DNA from: Agriotes lineatus
Lineage: Eukaryota > Arthropoda > Insecta > Coleoptera > Elateridae
Length of the DNA: 64,000 nt
Assembly: GCA_940337035.1 (NCBI GenBank)
Contig: CALNHX010002290.1
Coordinates: 62,001-126,000, forward strand
Direction: 5' to 3'
In this document: positions 1 to 10,673 of the stretch, in pieces
Layout: each line of letters opens with the position of its first letter
How positions within the stretch are numbered: position 1 is the first letter of the stretch
Translations under genes and position numbers: made by a program
The notes under the pieces: model-generated
Databases searched by the model: none
Told to the model about the DNA's origin: nothing
What the model saw: only the letters and a program-made list of their open reading frames with translations

Positions 1-350
1 CGCATAAGTAGAAAGAAAGCAAATGCTGACGTTACGGGTAATCTATTCATACATTGAAATATATTTACATAAGTCAGCAATAATATGGTTACTTAAAATA
101 GAAAAGGAGAATATATAAATAGGAACAAGCGACATATCCAAAGCAATAACAGCTGCATTAATCTTTCAGATTAATTGGTGAGATTATAATATATGCCCAG
201 GAAGATGTTGAAATGGTGGAAGAAGACCTTTTATTATCTACTCATGACAGTACCGGTTAACAGCTAGATAATTTGAAAGGAGACACAACGGAAACATTAA
301 GTATTTTCTGGAACTCTAGAAAATCTAATTAACGCCCAACTGAAGGAATG
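1..350. other. No feature seen
   Basis: AT-rich sequence with no long open frame and no recognisable repeat end. It is the left flank of the piggyBac-type MITE. Confidence 0.5.
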
Positions 351-354
351 TTAA

Positions 355-962
355 CCCTCCAGTACCCGTTCAAAATTGTAAGACATCAGTACCCGCACCG
401 GTCTCGCAGTCCGACACCCTCTGCCACCCGCATAAAAATCATGAGATATCTTATGGCATTAGTTTCTTGTTTACTAATGTCTTCATAATCAGATATTTCC
501 TGTTCAGTGTCACTGTTCATTTCCCTAGTTTCCAATAAATTATCTTCGTCAGACAATCGCACATCATCAGAAAATGCGTTGTCGACATCCTCCTCCTCTA
601 TTACATCTCGCATCGTCTGTTCTAGTCGCGCCTGTTCTTTCTCATAAAATCTGCCATGACTATAATAATTTTTTGGTATAACAGTGTTACTAAAAATGCC
701 GAAAATACTTCCTTCTCCTCACATTAGTGGTATATCAAAGGTAAAAATAAAAACAACTCGGGTACCCGCTTCGGTCTCTGAAACCGAAATTATAAATAAC
801 TTTTAAACCACTGCACGCACGAACTCAAAACTGCATAAGGATCTTCAATGGCAATATATAGGAAGGTAGTGAAATGGGCGGTAAACTAACGCTAGAACAT
901 TAAGTAATATACTGCATCATGTGTTTGCTCGGTCTCACAGACCGTAAACGGGTACTGAAGGG
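355..962. mobile_element. Non-autonomous piggyBac-type element, 608 bp
   Basis: TTAA lies at 351-354 and again at 963-966. Just inside are inverted ends, CCCTCCAGTACCCGTT on the left and AACGGGTACTGAAGGG on the right, which differ at one position. The TTAA duplication and CCC/GGG ends are the hallmark of piggyBac. Diverged copies of a CAGTACCCGCACCGGTCTC-like subterminal motif recur inside (388-407, about 768-785, 928-957). The interior keeps only a short acidic frame, so this is a deletion derivative that would need a transposase supplied from elsewhere. Confidence 0.8.
386..613 (-). pseudogene. piggyBac transposase N-terminal remnant
   Basis: This 75-codon frame lies inside the 608-bp piggyBac-type element. 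Its N-terminal half is very acidic (EEEDVDNAFSDD, then several D/E runs). Acidic low-complexity leaders are typical of piggyBac transposases, but the DDD catalytic domain is absent. The frame runs directly into the subterminal repeat (RVAEGVGLRDRCGY), which suggests the central coding region was deleted. I infer the identity from location and composition, as there is no catalytic motif. Confidence 0.45.
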
Positions 963-966
963 TTAA

Positions 967-3574
967 TGGATATGGCTAACATAATCGCAAAAATCGCTTT
1001 TACACCATATAGTTGCATAGGATCATGGAAATCCACAGCACAGAAAAAAGCTAAAGAACTGCTGGATGGTTCCTAATAACTCATGTTATCCCGATAATTT
1101 CAAGTCCACATCAATGCTGAATTATATAATTCCAGAAAATACATAACATGTCTAAGTACGCCAAAAAAACGTGATCGGGTTGTCTTCATAGTCAATGAAT
1201 AGGACGAAGTCGCACTCTGCCAAACAAAGCACCCTGACTGAGACTTTTCACCATCTCTCCTAAGTAGATGAATTTGCCAAAACTTTACTCTACTATTAGG
1301 TTCCTAGATGCTTTGTGTGGGAGGATAGTACATCAATAGAAGGAAGCGAGAGTGGGAGTGCTAGATTATCCAGTTGTGAAGATGGAACACGTTTTGGGAC
1401 GAGTGCAGACGATTGTAATGTAGCATACATTTAATTTAAATAATATCTAGATATCCAATGGGTATCGTGTGATGTAACAGTGGTATGTTTTTAACTGGTG
1501 GTGTTGTAAAGGGCAACCAGAGTTGTTGTTTATATGAAGTAGTAAAAAATAACTTGAATTGATAATCTGCGATAAATAGTCACGTTAAGGGTTAAATTCC
1601 CATTAATTGTGAAGATTAAGAATTGATAATTTGATACGTAATAGCAATATAGTTTCTTTACGATCAAATTTGACTATAAGTCACAAATATTATTCAAATA
1701 TAGAATTCAAGATTGTTTAATTCCATTTAACGTGGAATATTACTACAAAACCAGTGCAAGTGAGTGTCGTGGTAGGCTGTTGAACTGTCTATCCACATAA
1801 TAGAGGTGTCAAAGGGCTACAACGAGTTTTTATTTAGTCGGGAACAACCCAGGAAAGTGTTTGCTGACTAACATTTATACAGTTAGGAGCTGAGATAACA
1901 CATTCAGGTACAAGATAGACAATCAGAAGGTTAGTGTTAATTTCTTACGAAATATTAAGAAGTTATATAACAAGTTTTCTGCGGAAAATCATTAAAATAA
2001 TTGTAAATATATATATTTAGAAATTAATATAGAAGAATTAATTTTCTAAATTTGATAGTGATTCGAGTACTCGGCGGTTTTCGATTATTATAATTTGAAA
2101 TTTACATTTTTGGAATAAGGTTATCTTTTAGAATCGTCATTTATATCAAGTTTGGATATTAAACATTTGATTAAACTATTTTTGATATCTATTTAATTTT
2201 TTATTGTCAGATTCGATGAGATACTAACAAACTGAAGTATGAATTTAATTTTGCGAAGTACCTCAAGAGTCTATTTGATTCATAAAGTAAAATAATTATT
2301 ATATTTCAAAGCAATTCAGTCTATAACTACAAGAGAAGGTTGTTAGTTGAAAATTTACCCATTCATCTGGGAGACAGGAATCCCATTGCTTGTTATGACT
2401 AACCGAGGTTTTAAAAACTATAATCACATGACATAATTTTAAACGTCAAATTGATTTATGAGATACGTCAATTTCTACTTATTTCATTTAGAAGTAAGGT
2501 AAGTACATGAGTGAGCTATACCTGATAGGGCTTCTTGTTAATAATTAGAAAAGGGGTATACATAATTTGATATTAATTGTAATAATACCACGAGAGAGAG
2601 TGTTATATTACACGAAGCACACAAACAACATTAACTGCTATCACTTTAGCCTCTTGCTTCGCCGGATTATTGATCCTGTAATCTATACAAAACATTGCCT
2701 ATCTTAACTTGTTGGTTTACAGGGCGCCTGCATTGTTGGAGAATAACGAGTGTTCCGACGTAACTTTAAAAAAGTACTTACTTCAGATTCACCTTTCAAA
2801 ATGAGCGACCTTCATAATGTTGATAGTTTATCAAATATCTGATGCGATGGTCTTATGGGAGGAGTATCTTGACAATTTCTCGAAAGATTTAAAGTAGCAG
2901 ACTGAGAGAAAAACTACAGGGGTTGTTTTGAATTTGATGACGGACGTGATTTATAACAAGTACTTTTTATTGCTTGAGGATTTGGTTACAGTCATTGGGG
3001 GGGCAGTTACCGAAAAACTATGGACTTTTGGAACACACACAGTTCATTGGGATCGTTTACGACAAGGAAATCCTTAGGAAAGTGACAATCTGCCCTGGTT
3101 GTCAACGTTGATACGAGGCCAAATTGTCCTTTGAAACGTTCCGTATTTAATATTTTTTATTTTTCAGAGTGGCGAAATATACAAAAAAGAACATGAATTA
3201 TATGACGCCACAAAAAGTTTCAGATATTATCTTAACAATATCATAAGACCATTTTTGCAAATAATCATCCAAATAAAGGCACGCTAAGAAATGTAAATAA
3301 ATACGAATTCAGCAATAGAAGTTTATCTAGAGCTAACTGACTTTATTTCGCTCTTTTGTTCTGTTTAGCATAATGCATTTGCTTGTTTGAAGAATTTTGA
3401 AGAATATAAGGCAACTTCTTTTTCAATTTTTATCAGCTCTTAGTTATAGTAGCGATTATAGGAATTAAGAGACTGAATTGTTGTGAGCACAGCAGATACG
3501 CTTTTTTGTATAAACCAACATTCCAGCTCACTATTTCACTTTGTTAATTGCTGTTCTGTGCTACTTCCTAACAG
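967..3574. other. Unassigned AT-rich region
   Basis: About 2.6 kb with no frame above 60 codons and no inverted-repeat pair that I could find. A short frame near 1318-1430 encodes a Ser/Glu-rich stretch but has no homology I recognise. Confidence 0.4.
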
Positions 3575-3722
3575 TCAGATTTTAAAATGATAATATGTAT
3601 AACAACTACTCCACCTATAAGCTCGCAATAAAACAAGAACAACTAGGCAAGTACGTGCGTAAACTCTCCCGGACACTAGGAAATCATCTAACAATGCAAA
3701 TTGTGTTGTCGCCGACACTGAC

Positions 3723-4420
3723 CTGTTCACCGACGAGATAAGCAGCAATGGACATGTACACCGAGATATCATAATAGCCGCTGTAGTCGTTGTCCAGCAT
3801 AACCCTTCCAAAGACATCATCTTCGCCCTGTTGGTACTGGAACAAGGTGGGGCACGGGTTTGAAGGTTGCCGCCACGTATTTGACGACAACGAAGCAGAC
3901 GTAGTGGGAACCGTTGAAGAAGGCCGCCGAGACCAAGGCCTCCAAGACCACGAGGTCAATGGTGCATTCATGTTAGAAGCTGTTAACTGTGGTTTCCAAG
4001 TGCTTGAAGACGATAATGCAGACGTAGTGGGTGCTGCTGAAGGTTGCTGCCAAGACTCCGAAAAAGAGGTAGTTGAATAGTGAAGTGGTGGCTGCTGATT
4101 GAATAAAGTGCAACGCGGATGCAATCTCTGCTCGGGCTTGACCGAGAGTGGTTTTGGAGGCTGGTTGGTTCTGTAGTAATACCCGGCCCATATTTCGGTG
4201 ACTCCGCGAGGGCCCACTGCAATTAATAACGTATAATGAGCTAGCTAGCTAAAACGTTAATCATACATTCTTCTGAAGGACCGGTGCAATACACTTTGTT
4301 GTTAAGTTTGATTCTAGTGATCCTCGGTATCACCCCTTGGATGGGAAAGGATATGTTGTAAACTATCGGACATCCCGCCAATATATTGTCTAATGTTGAC
4401 TCCATTTCAATTTCCAGGTT
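3723..4420 (-). CDS. Two exons of a gastrulation-defective-like (GD_N) secreted protein, partial
   Basis: Reading right to left, exon A is 4420-4267. It follows the acceptor TATTTTCCAG and encodes the second half of a GD_N domain (YNISFPIQGVIPRITRIKLN, then a Cys-Thr-Gly-Pro). It ends at GAAGAAT|GTATGA in phase 1. A 50-nt intron ends in TTGCAG. Exon B is 4216-3723 and continues in the same frame through a Ser/Pro/Thr linker into the start of another GD_N domain (CPTLFQYQQGEDDVFG, then VYMSIAAYLVGE). It ends at GAACAG|GTCAGT in phase 0. GD_N domains sit upstream of a serine-protease-like domain in gastrulation-defective relatives, which are secreted. No protease domain or signal peptide lies within reach. 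The exon B linker contains a diverged internal duplication (PTTSALSSSSTW and PTTSASLSSNTW). It could be an intact gene with long introns or a fragment. Confidence 0.6.
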
Positions 4421-4503
4421 CTGGAAAATAGTTTGATTCAATTTTATAGAAGTGTATCAGTTAAATGTGAAAGATACATGTTCCGCCTGATTTAAAGGAT
4501 ATA

Positions 4504-4846
4504 CCGTCTGTTCTATAAAAAAGGCCCCGCCTTCTAGCTACTTTATTATTTATTTTAGACCCAATAAACCTTATATCAAATCAAATGGCACATAAAAACC
4601 TACATTTTAACACTATCAAAAAATTTTTATCTTCAATTGTTTCAGAGTGGTGACGTCACGTGCAATTTTTTTAAATGACACTATATATTTTTTGACATTT
4701 TCTGGTAGAGGTTTTTTTTTCTCTTTTCAACAATATAAATATTTTATGCCCTTACATAAGAAAATTTTCGAGAAAAATTAAAAAAACTTTTATCGGTGGG
4801 AGGCCACCATACAAAACTATAAACAAAAGTGTAACTCAGAAAAACA
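4504..4846. repeat. Left half of foldback element family d
   Basis: The sequence from CCGTCTGTTCTATAAAAAAG onward closely matches the left arm of the complete foldback at 41818-42568. That includes the AAGGCCCCGCCTTCTAGC block and the GAGTGGTGACGTCAC block. The match ends near AACTCAGAAAAACAA, which is the symmetry centre of the complete copy, and the right arm is missing. A TA precedes it at 4502-4503. Confidence 0.75.
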
Positions 4847-5103
4847 ATGAAGCCATTACATAACTGAGTGGTGTAATGAGCTTCATTACCTAACGGAAAT
4901 AGTGTCAAATGAGTGACGTAATAAGTTACTTATTCCACTGGAGTAGATAAACAATTTTTATACAATTCATAATTACATTACTTTTATTTATTATATATAT
5001 TTATTATCTAATAAATTTACCTGACAAAACTAAAAAATTATTGACAATGACATACCACAACTATATATTTATATATTTATTAATTTATAACATATCTATA
5101 TTA

Positions 5104-5268
5104 CAGTGTTTTCCGATTGCTTTTCACCGTGTATCAGTTGTGTTTCACTATTTGTCAAATGTAGTAATTCCCATTTGTCAATATTGACAAGTGTTGACAA
5201 GAAGGAAAAGCTTTTGAGATAAAGTGAAACGCAACTGATACATGGTGAAAAGCAATCGGAAAACACTG
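5104..5268. mobile_element. 165-bp TA-flanked hairpin MITE
   Basis: CAGTGTTTTCCGATTGCTTT at the left end is repeated inverted at the right end (AAAGCAATCGGAAAACACTG). TA dinucleotides flank both ends (5102-5103, 5269-5270). The arms run for about 50 bp. TA duplication and CAGT ends suggest mobilisation by a Tc1/mariner-type transposase. Confidence 0.8.
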
Positions 5269-5605
5269 TATAAATCAATACTAATTTTGTTTAACAATTT
5301 AGCAACAGAAGTACACAGCTTAGAAATTAAAGTAAAATATCTAATTTCTACAAGACAATATATAAGCGCAGATGTATGTGTTATTTGACAAAAACAAATC
5401 ATAACCAGCAAATCTGAAAGTCCTGTCTCGAAGCTTGGTAAGTGTGTGATCCGAAATAAAATTTCCTGAGAAATCAATAACAAAAAAGTTCTTCATATGT
5501 ATCAAACCACATTGTATAGAGAATAGCACAAGGTTATTGCTAACTAAGCTAAATCCAAAACTATTGTCACTTCTACACCACAGTATGTATTTGCAGCGTT
5601 CATTT
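5269..5605. other. 3' flank of the YqaJ gene, nothing recognised
   Basis: Mostly AT-rich sequence downstream (minus strand) of the YqaJ stop codon. I found no partner for a terminal inverted repeat, so the end of this element copy is not located. Confidence 0.4.
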
Positions 5606-6469
5606 TCATGTACTCGCTCTGATCTCCATACTGCGTTCGTGTCTGCTGTCCACAAGCTCAGGTCCCATGTGTTCTTTGGAAAAAGTTCCAAGTTTACGGA
5701 ACATTGCCTCACAAAAATCGGCATCATATTCGATGGTTTCAATATAAATGTCATTGGGTATCCAAACCACAAAATCACAGAAATGTCTATTCGTTGCAAA
5801 CATCTGACCTTGGACTTGATAATAATAATTATGTTTCCGGTTCAGTTGTAATTTGTTGTCGACATATTTTAAACAAAAGTTGCGCAAATTTTTGGCGGCA
5901 TTGAGGATGCTTGAACTGTTAAGTGCCGAGTACGGACATTTTACTTCCAGAACTTTATCTTCACCTACCAGTCCATCGGGCGAAGCTCCAAGGAAGCCAG
6001 ACCCCTCCTGTTTACAAACATAAAGGCCACACCTTTCCACTTTCACACCAGTTTCTCTTTCGTATCGTGAAATTGCTTTATCTTCATTGATTCTGCCATG
6101 CTCAATAGCTCTCGTGGCAGGTACAACCGAATACAACAACGATTTGACCAATGTCCCATATTTACTCCTTCGCTTACACACTAAACCAAAATTTGAGGCA
6201 GTTAAACGACATTTTCTTTCCTCATGCCACCGATCAGAGTCTCTCTGGAGTCTTGTTTGTGTCTCAATTTCTTTTTGTTGACTCTCAGTCACATCTAAAC
6301 TTTTCAGCAGCTCTATAACCAAGGCCTCTACTTCTAATGCTGGCAAATCAGGCTTTTGGCAGCTTCTTCCGTAGTCCAATCCGACATAGTTATTTTCTGA
6401 TGCCCCCTGTGTGAGGTTGTCTTTTTCGTACTCGCGATCTCTCCCCAAGGTCTTTCCGAATACGTACAA
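5606..6469 (-). CDS. YqaJ-type (lambda exonuclease-like) nuclease domain of transposon copy 1
   Basis: The 287-residue frame carries a YqaJ viral-recombinase fold: RLTASNFG near residue 90, GRINEDKA near 128 (a likely active-site Glu), GASPDG (D165), VLEVKCP (E175 and K177, the PD-(D/E)XK signature) and YYYQVQGQ near 218. YqaJ/lambda-exo proteins degrade one strand of DNA in phage recombination. In arthropod elements of this kind the domain lies C-terminal to the transposase. The first 25 residues overlap the end of the upstream frame in another register. Residues from about 22 (ASENNYVGLDYG) match the linker of the second copy at 34020-34050, so the protein is probably meant to be one polypeptide with a one-base shift near 6400-6440. 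The nuclease domain itself looks complete. Confidence 0.8.
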   Translation of the reverse strand: MYVFGKTLGRDREYEKDNLTQGASENNYVGLDYGRSCQKPDLPALEVEALVIELLKSLDVTESQQKEIETQTRLQRDSDRWHEERKCRLTASNFGLVCKRRSKYGTLVKSLLYSVVPATRAIEHGRINEDKAISRYERETGVKVERCGLYVCKQEGSGFLGASPDGLVGEDKVLEVKCPYSALNSSSILNAAKNLRNFCLKYVDNKLQLNRKHNYYYQVQGQMFATNRHFCDFVVWIPNDIYIETIEYDADFCEAMFRKLGTFSKEHMGPELVDSRHERSMEIRAST

Positions 6470-8082
6470 GCCTTTTTAATCTTGCACCTGGGCTTCTTGA
6501 CAAAATCTTCCTTGAGGTTTCAGTCAACCAAGCAGGACCAAATTGGAACGCTAACGCAGCCCCATAGCAACGCATGTTAAAAGAATTTCTTCGTCCTAAA
6601 AATGTTTGTTTACCACAATTGAATTTTGCAACTTGCCTCATAAAGGTCTCCGCGAGGGTGCTGGTTGAATTTGTTATCAAGCTATTTGAATTGGCGGTGA
6701 GTCTCCCAATGATCTTCATAATTGACGTTTTAAATTCACCCGATGCAGTTTCATAGGCATATCCATTGTCAGCAGACTGTCCGTGCTTTATACAGTTGGA
6801 TGGAGTACAGCGCTCATGTTTACCATAGACATGGGGAATTACATTTAGGAGCTGTTCTTTAAGTTCTCGATGGGATGGATTGTCTTGTCTGGAGTACATC
6901 GCAATTAATTTGCGGCAGCTTTTGCCAATATGGTTGATCCTTGTAACAGGTAACATTTTCTTACTAGCAGCTGATTGACCGGCTAAGTTATGAAGATTCT
7001 TTGTAACATTTTTGACTAAATGGTTGGCACATTCAATTTTCTTTATACTTCGGCTGTATGGAACAGATGCCAGAATCCGAGAATGGACACTGGAATCACC
7101 ATCGCCTACAAACTCTGTGTACTGTAGCTTGTGCATGGTTTCACTATTTGTGAACCCCTCTACCAGAATGTCGGCCTCCATCGCCGGAGAAGATCCAGTC
7201 CAATTTTTGTAGCATTTATGAGAAGGCGCTTGTACTTTCTTCGAACTTGCAATAGCACAAATGCTACAATATTTGTTCCTAACTCCCAGGAACAAGAGTT
7301 TTTTTGTCTGATGGCCTATTATACACGCCACTCCTGACTTTGAAGTGAATTTGTGACCGTAGGACCGATGGCTCCAACCTCCATCCACTATGACTTTACA
7401 TCGGCCAATGTCACCCATCATGTTACCACTTTCTCTTGCGAAACTTAATTCTTCCTTACCTGCTTCGGTGATAGAATGTGATAGACACTCATACCATGCT
7501 TCTCCTACCATTTGCTCGAACTTGACGTAAGTATTGCGACATAAACCTGGAATATCTAGAGTGGCGCAGAAATCTTCTAGTGCAGCATATCCCTTGCCAT
7601 TGGCGACTGTTGACCAAATTGACAAAAAATTCACATTGTCTTTTTCACTCCCTTGCGCATTATTAGTTTTTATTTTGCGTACGGCACTGCACCCAGTACA
7701 TTTGAAAATTAGCGTGCTGCTGAAACCAAGACTGTTCTCATGGTCAAAGGCCAAGTATCCCGTCTTCTTCACTAAGCATTCATGATTTTCCAGTCTTCGC
7801 ACATCAGTAATGAATGATGCTATGTCAACGATGCGCCTCCCACTCAGCTTACTCATGTTCGGGTCATACTGACCAGGAAGCCGTACCACCTCACGTTCCG
7901 GTGACGGGAGATCCGTTTCCACTTCTGGCCAGTACGTTTTCCTCTGTGTTCCTGGTTCCTCTGAAATGCTGCTTTTCAGAGTTTCAGGTGGCGATGGTGC
8001 CTCTGAAATGATGCTTTCCAGAGTTTCAGGTGGCCATGGTGCCTCTGAAATGCTGCTTTCCAGAGTTTCAGGTAGCGATCTG
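6390..8082 (-). CDS. Mutator-like/Kolobok-like transposase domain, copy 1 main exon
   Basis: The open frame extends to 8114, but the exon probably starts at 8082 after the acceptor ACTCATTTTTCAG. Counting from 8114, residues 15-55 contain three tandem PPETLESxISEAP-type repeats. LSGRRIVDI (90-98) opens the transposase core. C139/C142 and C283/C286 with H299/C301 look like metal-binding pairs. VIVDGGW (D244), GDGDS (D338 and D340) and TLAET (E489) are the likely acidic catalytic residues, and ECANHLVKN lies at 361. The architecture matches the arthropod protein family annotated as Mutator-like transposase. This copy has no introns inside the core, unlike the copy at 31.5-34.8 kb. The frame stops at 6390, overlapping the YqaJ frame by 80 bp in a different register. 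That could be a frameshift mutation, an assembly error or recoding. Confidence 0.8.
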
Positions 8083-8291
8083 CTGAAAAATGAGTAAGTA
8101 TTATATTGCAACACTGTTAAACTGGATAGTATTCGGATAATGCGTTGATTTAAAAAGGTGGCAATATTTTACCACCGCTTTGGCCTAGCACCAATACAAA
8201 AATTTAAAACCCGTCGCCACTGATCAGGAGTAGTGATCAAAAATATAATGAAAATTAAAAAATAAAACAATATTACTATTATTTTTTTATA

Positions 8292-9495
8292 CAGTGTGTC
8301 CCCGGATTGAGTTCACTATAGGTATAATCGACAAAAAATTTTACAATTTTATTTTAATGTTTTGGAATCCCGCCCTGCTTGGTCTGAAAACAGTTTTAAT
8401 TTTTAGAAATTAAGTCGGCCATGAAAAATGTGAAAAAACTATTTTCTATTTAGGTAAACTACCCTTTTTGTTCATGATACGGCAAAATTTTGTTAAAAAA
8501 AGTTGTTTAGAATGATAGTTTATGGTCCTATACCTAATTTCAGAAAGATCTGTCGACTTAGAAAAAACCGTTATATTTTAGATAATTGTATTTAATTTTC
8601 AGGTAAACTATCCTTTTTGTTTATGATACGGCAAAATTTTATTAAGAAAAGTTGTTCAGAATGAAAAACTATGGCCCTGTACCAAATTTCAAAAAGATCT
8701 ATTGACTTAGATTAAACTGTTATGTTTTAGATTAAACAAATTGCATTTATTAAAAATGACGGTTTCATCTAAGTCGACAGATCTTTCTGAAATTTTTCAT
8801 AGCGCCGTAATTTATCATTCTAAACAACTTTTCTTAATATAATTTTGCCGTTTCATGAACAAAAAGGGTAGTTTACCTGAAAATAAAATAGTTTTCGTTT
8901 CCCTGCCAAGGCCTACTTGTTTTTCAAAAACTGAAAATATTCTTAAAATTCTTTTCAAACCAAGCAGAACCGAATCCCAAAACCTTAAGAAAAAAATTTT
9001 TTAGTCCATCGCACCTCTTGTAACCAATCCTGGGACACACTATTGTATTTTCTTTTCAGGTAAACTACCCTTTTTGTTTATAATACGGCAAAATTTTACT
9101 AAGAAGAGTTGTGCAGAATGGGAAATTATGGCCCCATACAAAATTTCAGGAAGTTCTACCTACTTAAATCAAACCGCAATTTTTAATAAATGGGTACAAT
9201 TTTAACGGTTTAATTTAAGTAGGTAGATCTTCCTGAAATTTTGTATAGGGCCATAATTTATCATTCTGAACAACTTTTCTTGGTAAAATTTTGCCGTTTC
9301 ATGAACAGAAATGGTAGTTTACCTGAAAAGAAAATAGTTTTTGCCTCACTGTCAAGGCCAACTTGTGTTTTCAAAACCTGTAAATTTCTTAAAATTCTCT
9401 TCAGACCAAGCAGGCCGAAATCCCAAAATATTAAAATAAAATTGTAAAATTTTTTGTCAATTATACCTATAGTGAACTCAATCCGGGGACACACT
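8292..9495. mobile_element. Composite foldback element family a, 1204 bp, inside intron 1 of copy 1
   Basis: The left end CAGTGTGTCCCCGGATTGAG is repeated inverted at the right end (CTCAATCCGGGGACACACTG), with TA flanks at 8290-8291 and 9496-9497. A diverged internal end (ATCCTGGGACACACTATTG, about 9025-9043) shows that 8292-9043 is one palindrome and 9060-9495 is the right part of a second. The block CAGGTAAACTACCCTTTTTG with GGCAAAATTTT occurs repeatedly in both orientations (about 8448, 8601, 8870, 9056, 9320). No protein is encoded. Confidence 0.8.
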
Positions 9496-9851
9496 GTATA
9501 TTATAAATTTCAGCTAACAGGTTTAATTAAGAGTGTTACTAATTTATTTTATAGAAATAATAAATTAGTGGTGTCAACACATATTAATAAATTAAAAATT
9601 ATATTGATTGACGTTTCCCTAATATTGATTAGCTTCTTCAGAACACATGTATTAACAAGGAAAGTTTATAATTGAATATATCTTTCCATTTTTATGTTAT
9701 CAAAAATTATTAGTTTTCCTTGGATCTTTAAATTTCATATGATATCCGTTCTATTCAGAATAAACAATTTTTGCTACAGTTATCTTCAAATTATACATTT
9801 AAAACAATGGTTTATAGAATTATGTGAATTCCTTCTTTGAACGTATACTTA

Positions 9852-10485
9852 CAGGACATTTTAAAATAAAAAAAACATATAGTTTCTACTTTAAAGCTTG
9901 TTTGTCGGATTATGTCTTTGGTTTGTTTGGTTGTTCAGTAGTTTATCTGTTTTGTTATTTCTTGATTTAAATAATTGATTGTAAATTCCTTCAATTTTAA
10001 TTCTACTGTATTTAATCAATTGTTTTTCATTTTTGCTGTTTCTTATGGTGTCTTTTCTTTAGCAATAACATGTTTGATCGCTTTTGACCTTGTAATGCAC
10101 GTTTAAAACATCTGACTATTGAGAGCAGTAATTACTTAAAGAAACTGATATTGTGGAGGTTGACACAACAAACCCGATTAAACTCCTACTCCAGAAAATT
10201 GCTAAATATCAGTTTCATTAGTCAGATGTTTTAAACGTGCATTACAAGGTCAACAGTCGTCAAAAATGTTATTGCTAAAGACAAGACACCATAAGAAACA
10301 GCCAAAAGGAAAAACAATTGATTAAATACAGTATAATTCACATTTCAGGAACTTACAATCAATTATTTAAATCAAGAAATAACAAAACAGATAAAACTAC
10401 TGAACAATCAAACAAACCAAATAGGTACACAATCCGACAAGCAAGCTTTAAAGTACTATATGTTTTTTTATTTTAAAATGCCCTG
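9852..10485. mobile_element. Foldback element family h, 634 bp, in intron 1 of copy 1
   Basis: CAGGACATTTTAAAATAAAA at the left pairs with TTTTATTTTAAAATGCCCTG at the right, both next to TA. The arms stay similar for about 300 bp, for example AAATAATTGATTGTAAATTCC and its inverse at 10352-10372. Weaker inverted similarity continues outside the TA (AATTATGTGAATTCCTTCTT and its inverse near 10500). The true boundaries may therefore be about 9817-10519. Confidence 0.7.
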
Positions 10486-10617
10486 TATATGTTCAAAGAA
10501 GAAATTCACATAATGTATTTTGAATAAAGCCTTTCACACCATCAATTAGTTTGACAAACTAAACTGATCAGTCTGCTTTAATGACGGCTACAGCTAAATA
10601 AAAATGTTCGTACATAC

Positions 10618-10673
10618 CGCTTGAAATGCAATCCTCGTCGAGATTTCTTCTGGAATTGAAACAGCCGCGGCAT
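10618..10673 (-). CDS. Candidate first coding exon of transposase copy 1
   Basis: ATG at 10673 opens 18 codons for a short basic leader (MPRLFQFQKKSRRGLHFK) and ends in phase 2 at AAGCG|GTATGT. The main exon starts after TTTTTCAG at 8082 and also requires phase 2. The second copy at 31537-31625 has the same arrangement: a basic leader beginning MGRNFTHKERKPSRAK and ending in phase 2 before a GTAAGT donor. Shared phase and composition support this exon, although it is short and lies 2.5 kb upstream. Confidence 0.55.

Noticed and set aside
3790..4080. Plus-strand open frame over the GD_N exon
   Set aside because: It is the antisense of the minus-strand linker. The splice sites and GD_N motifs support the minus strand.
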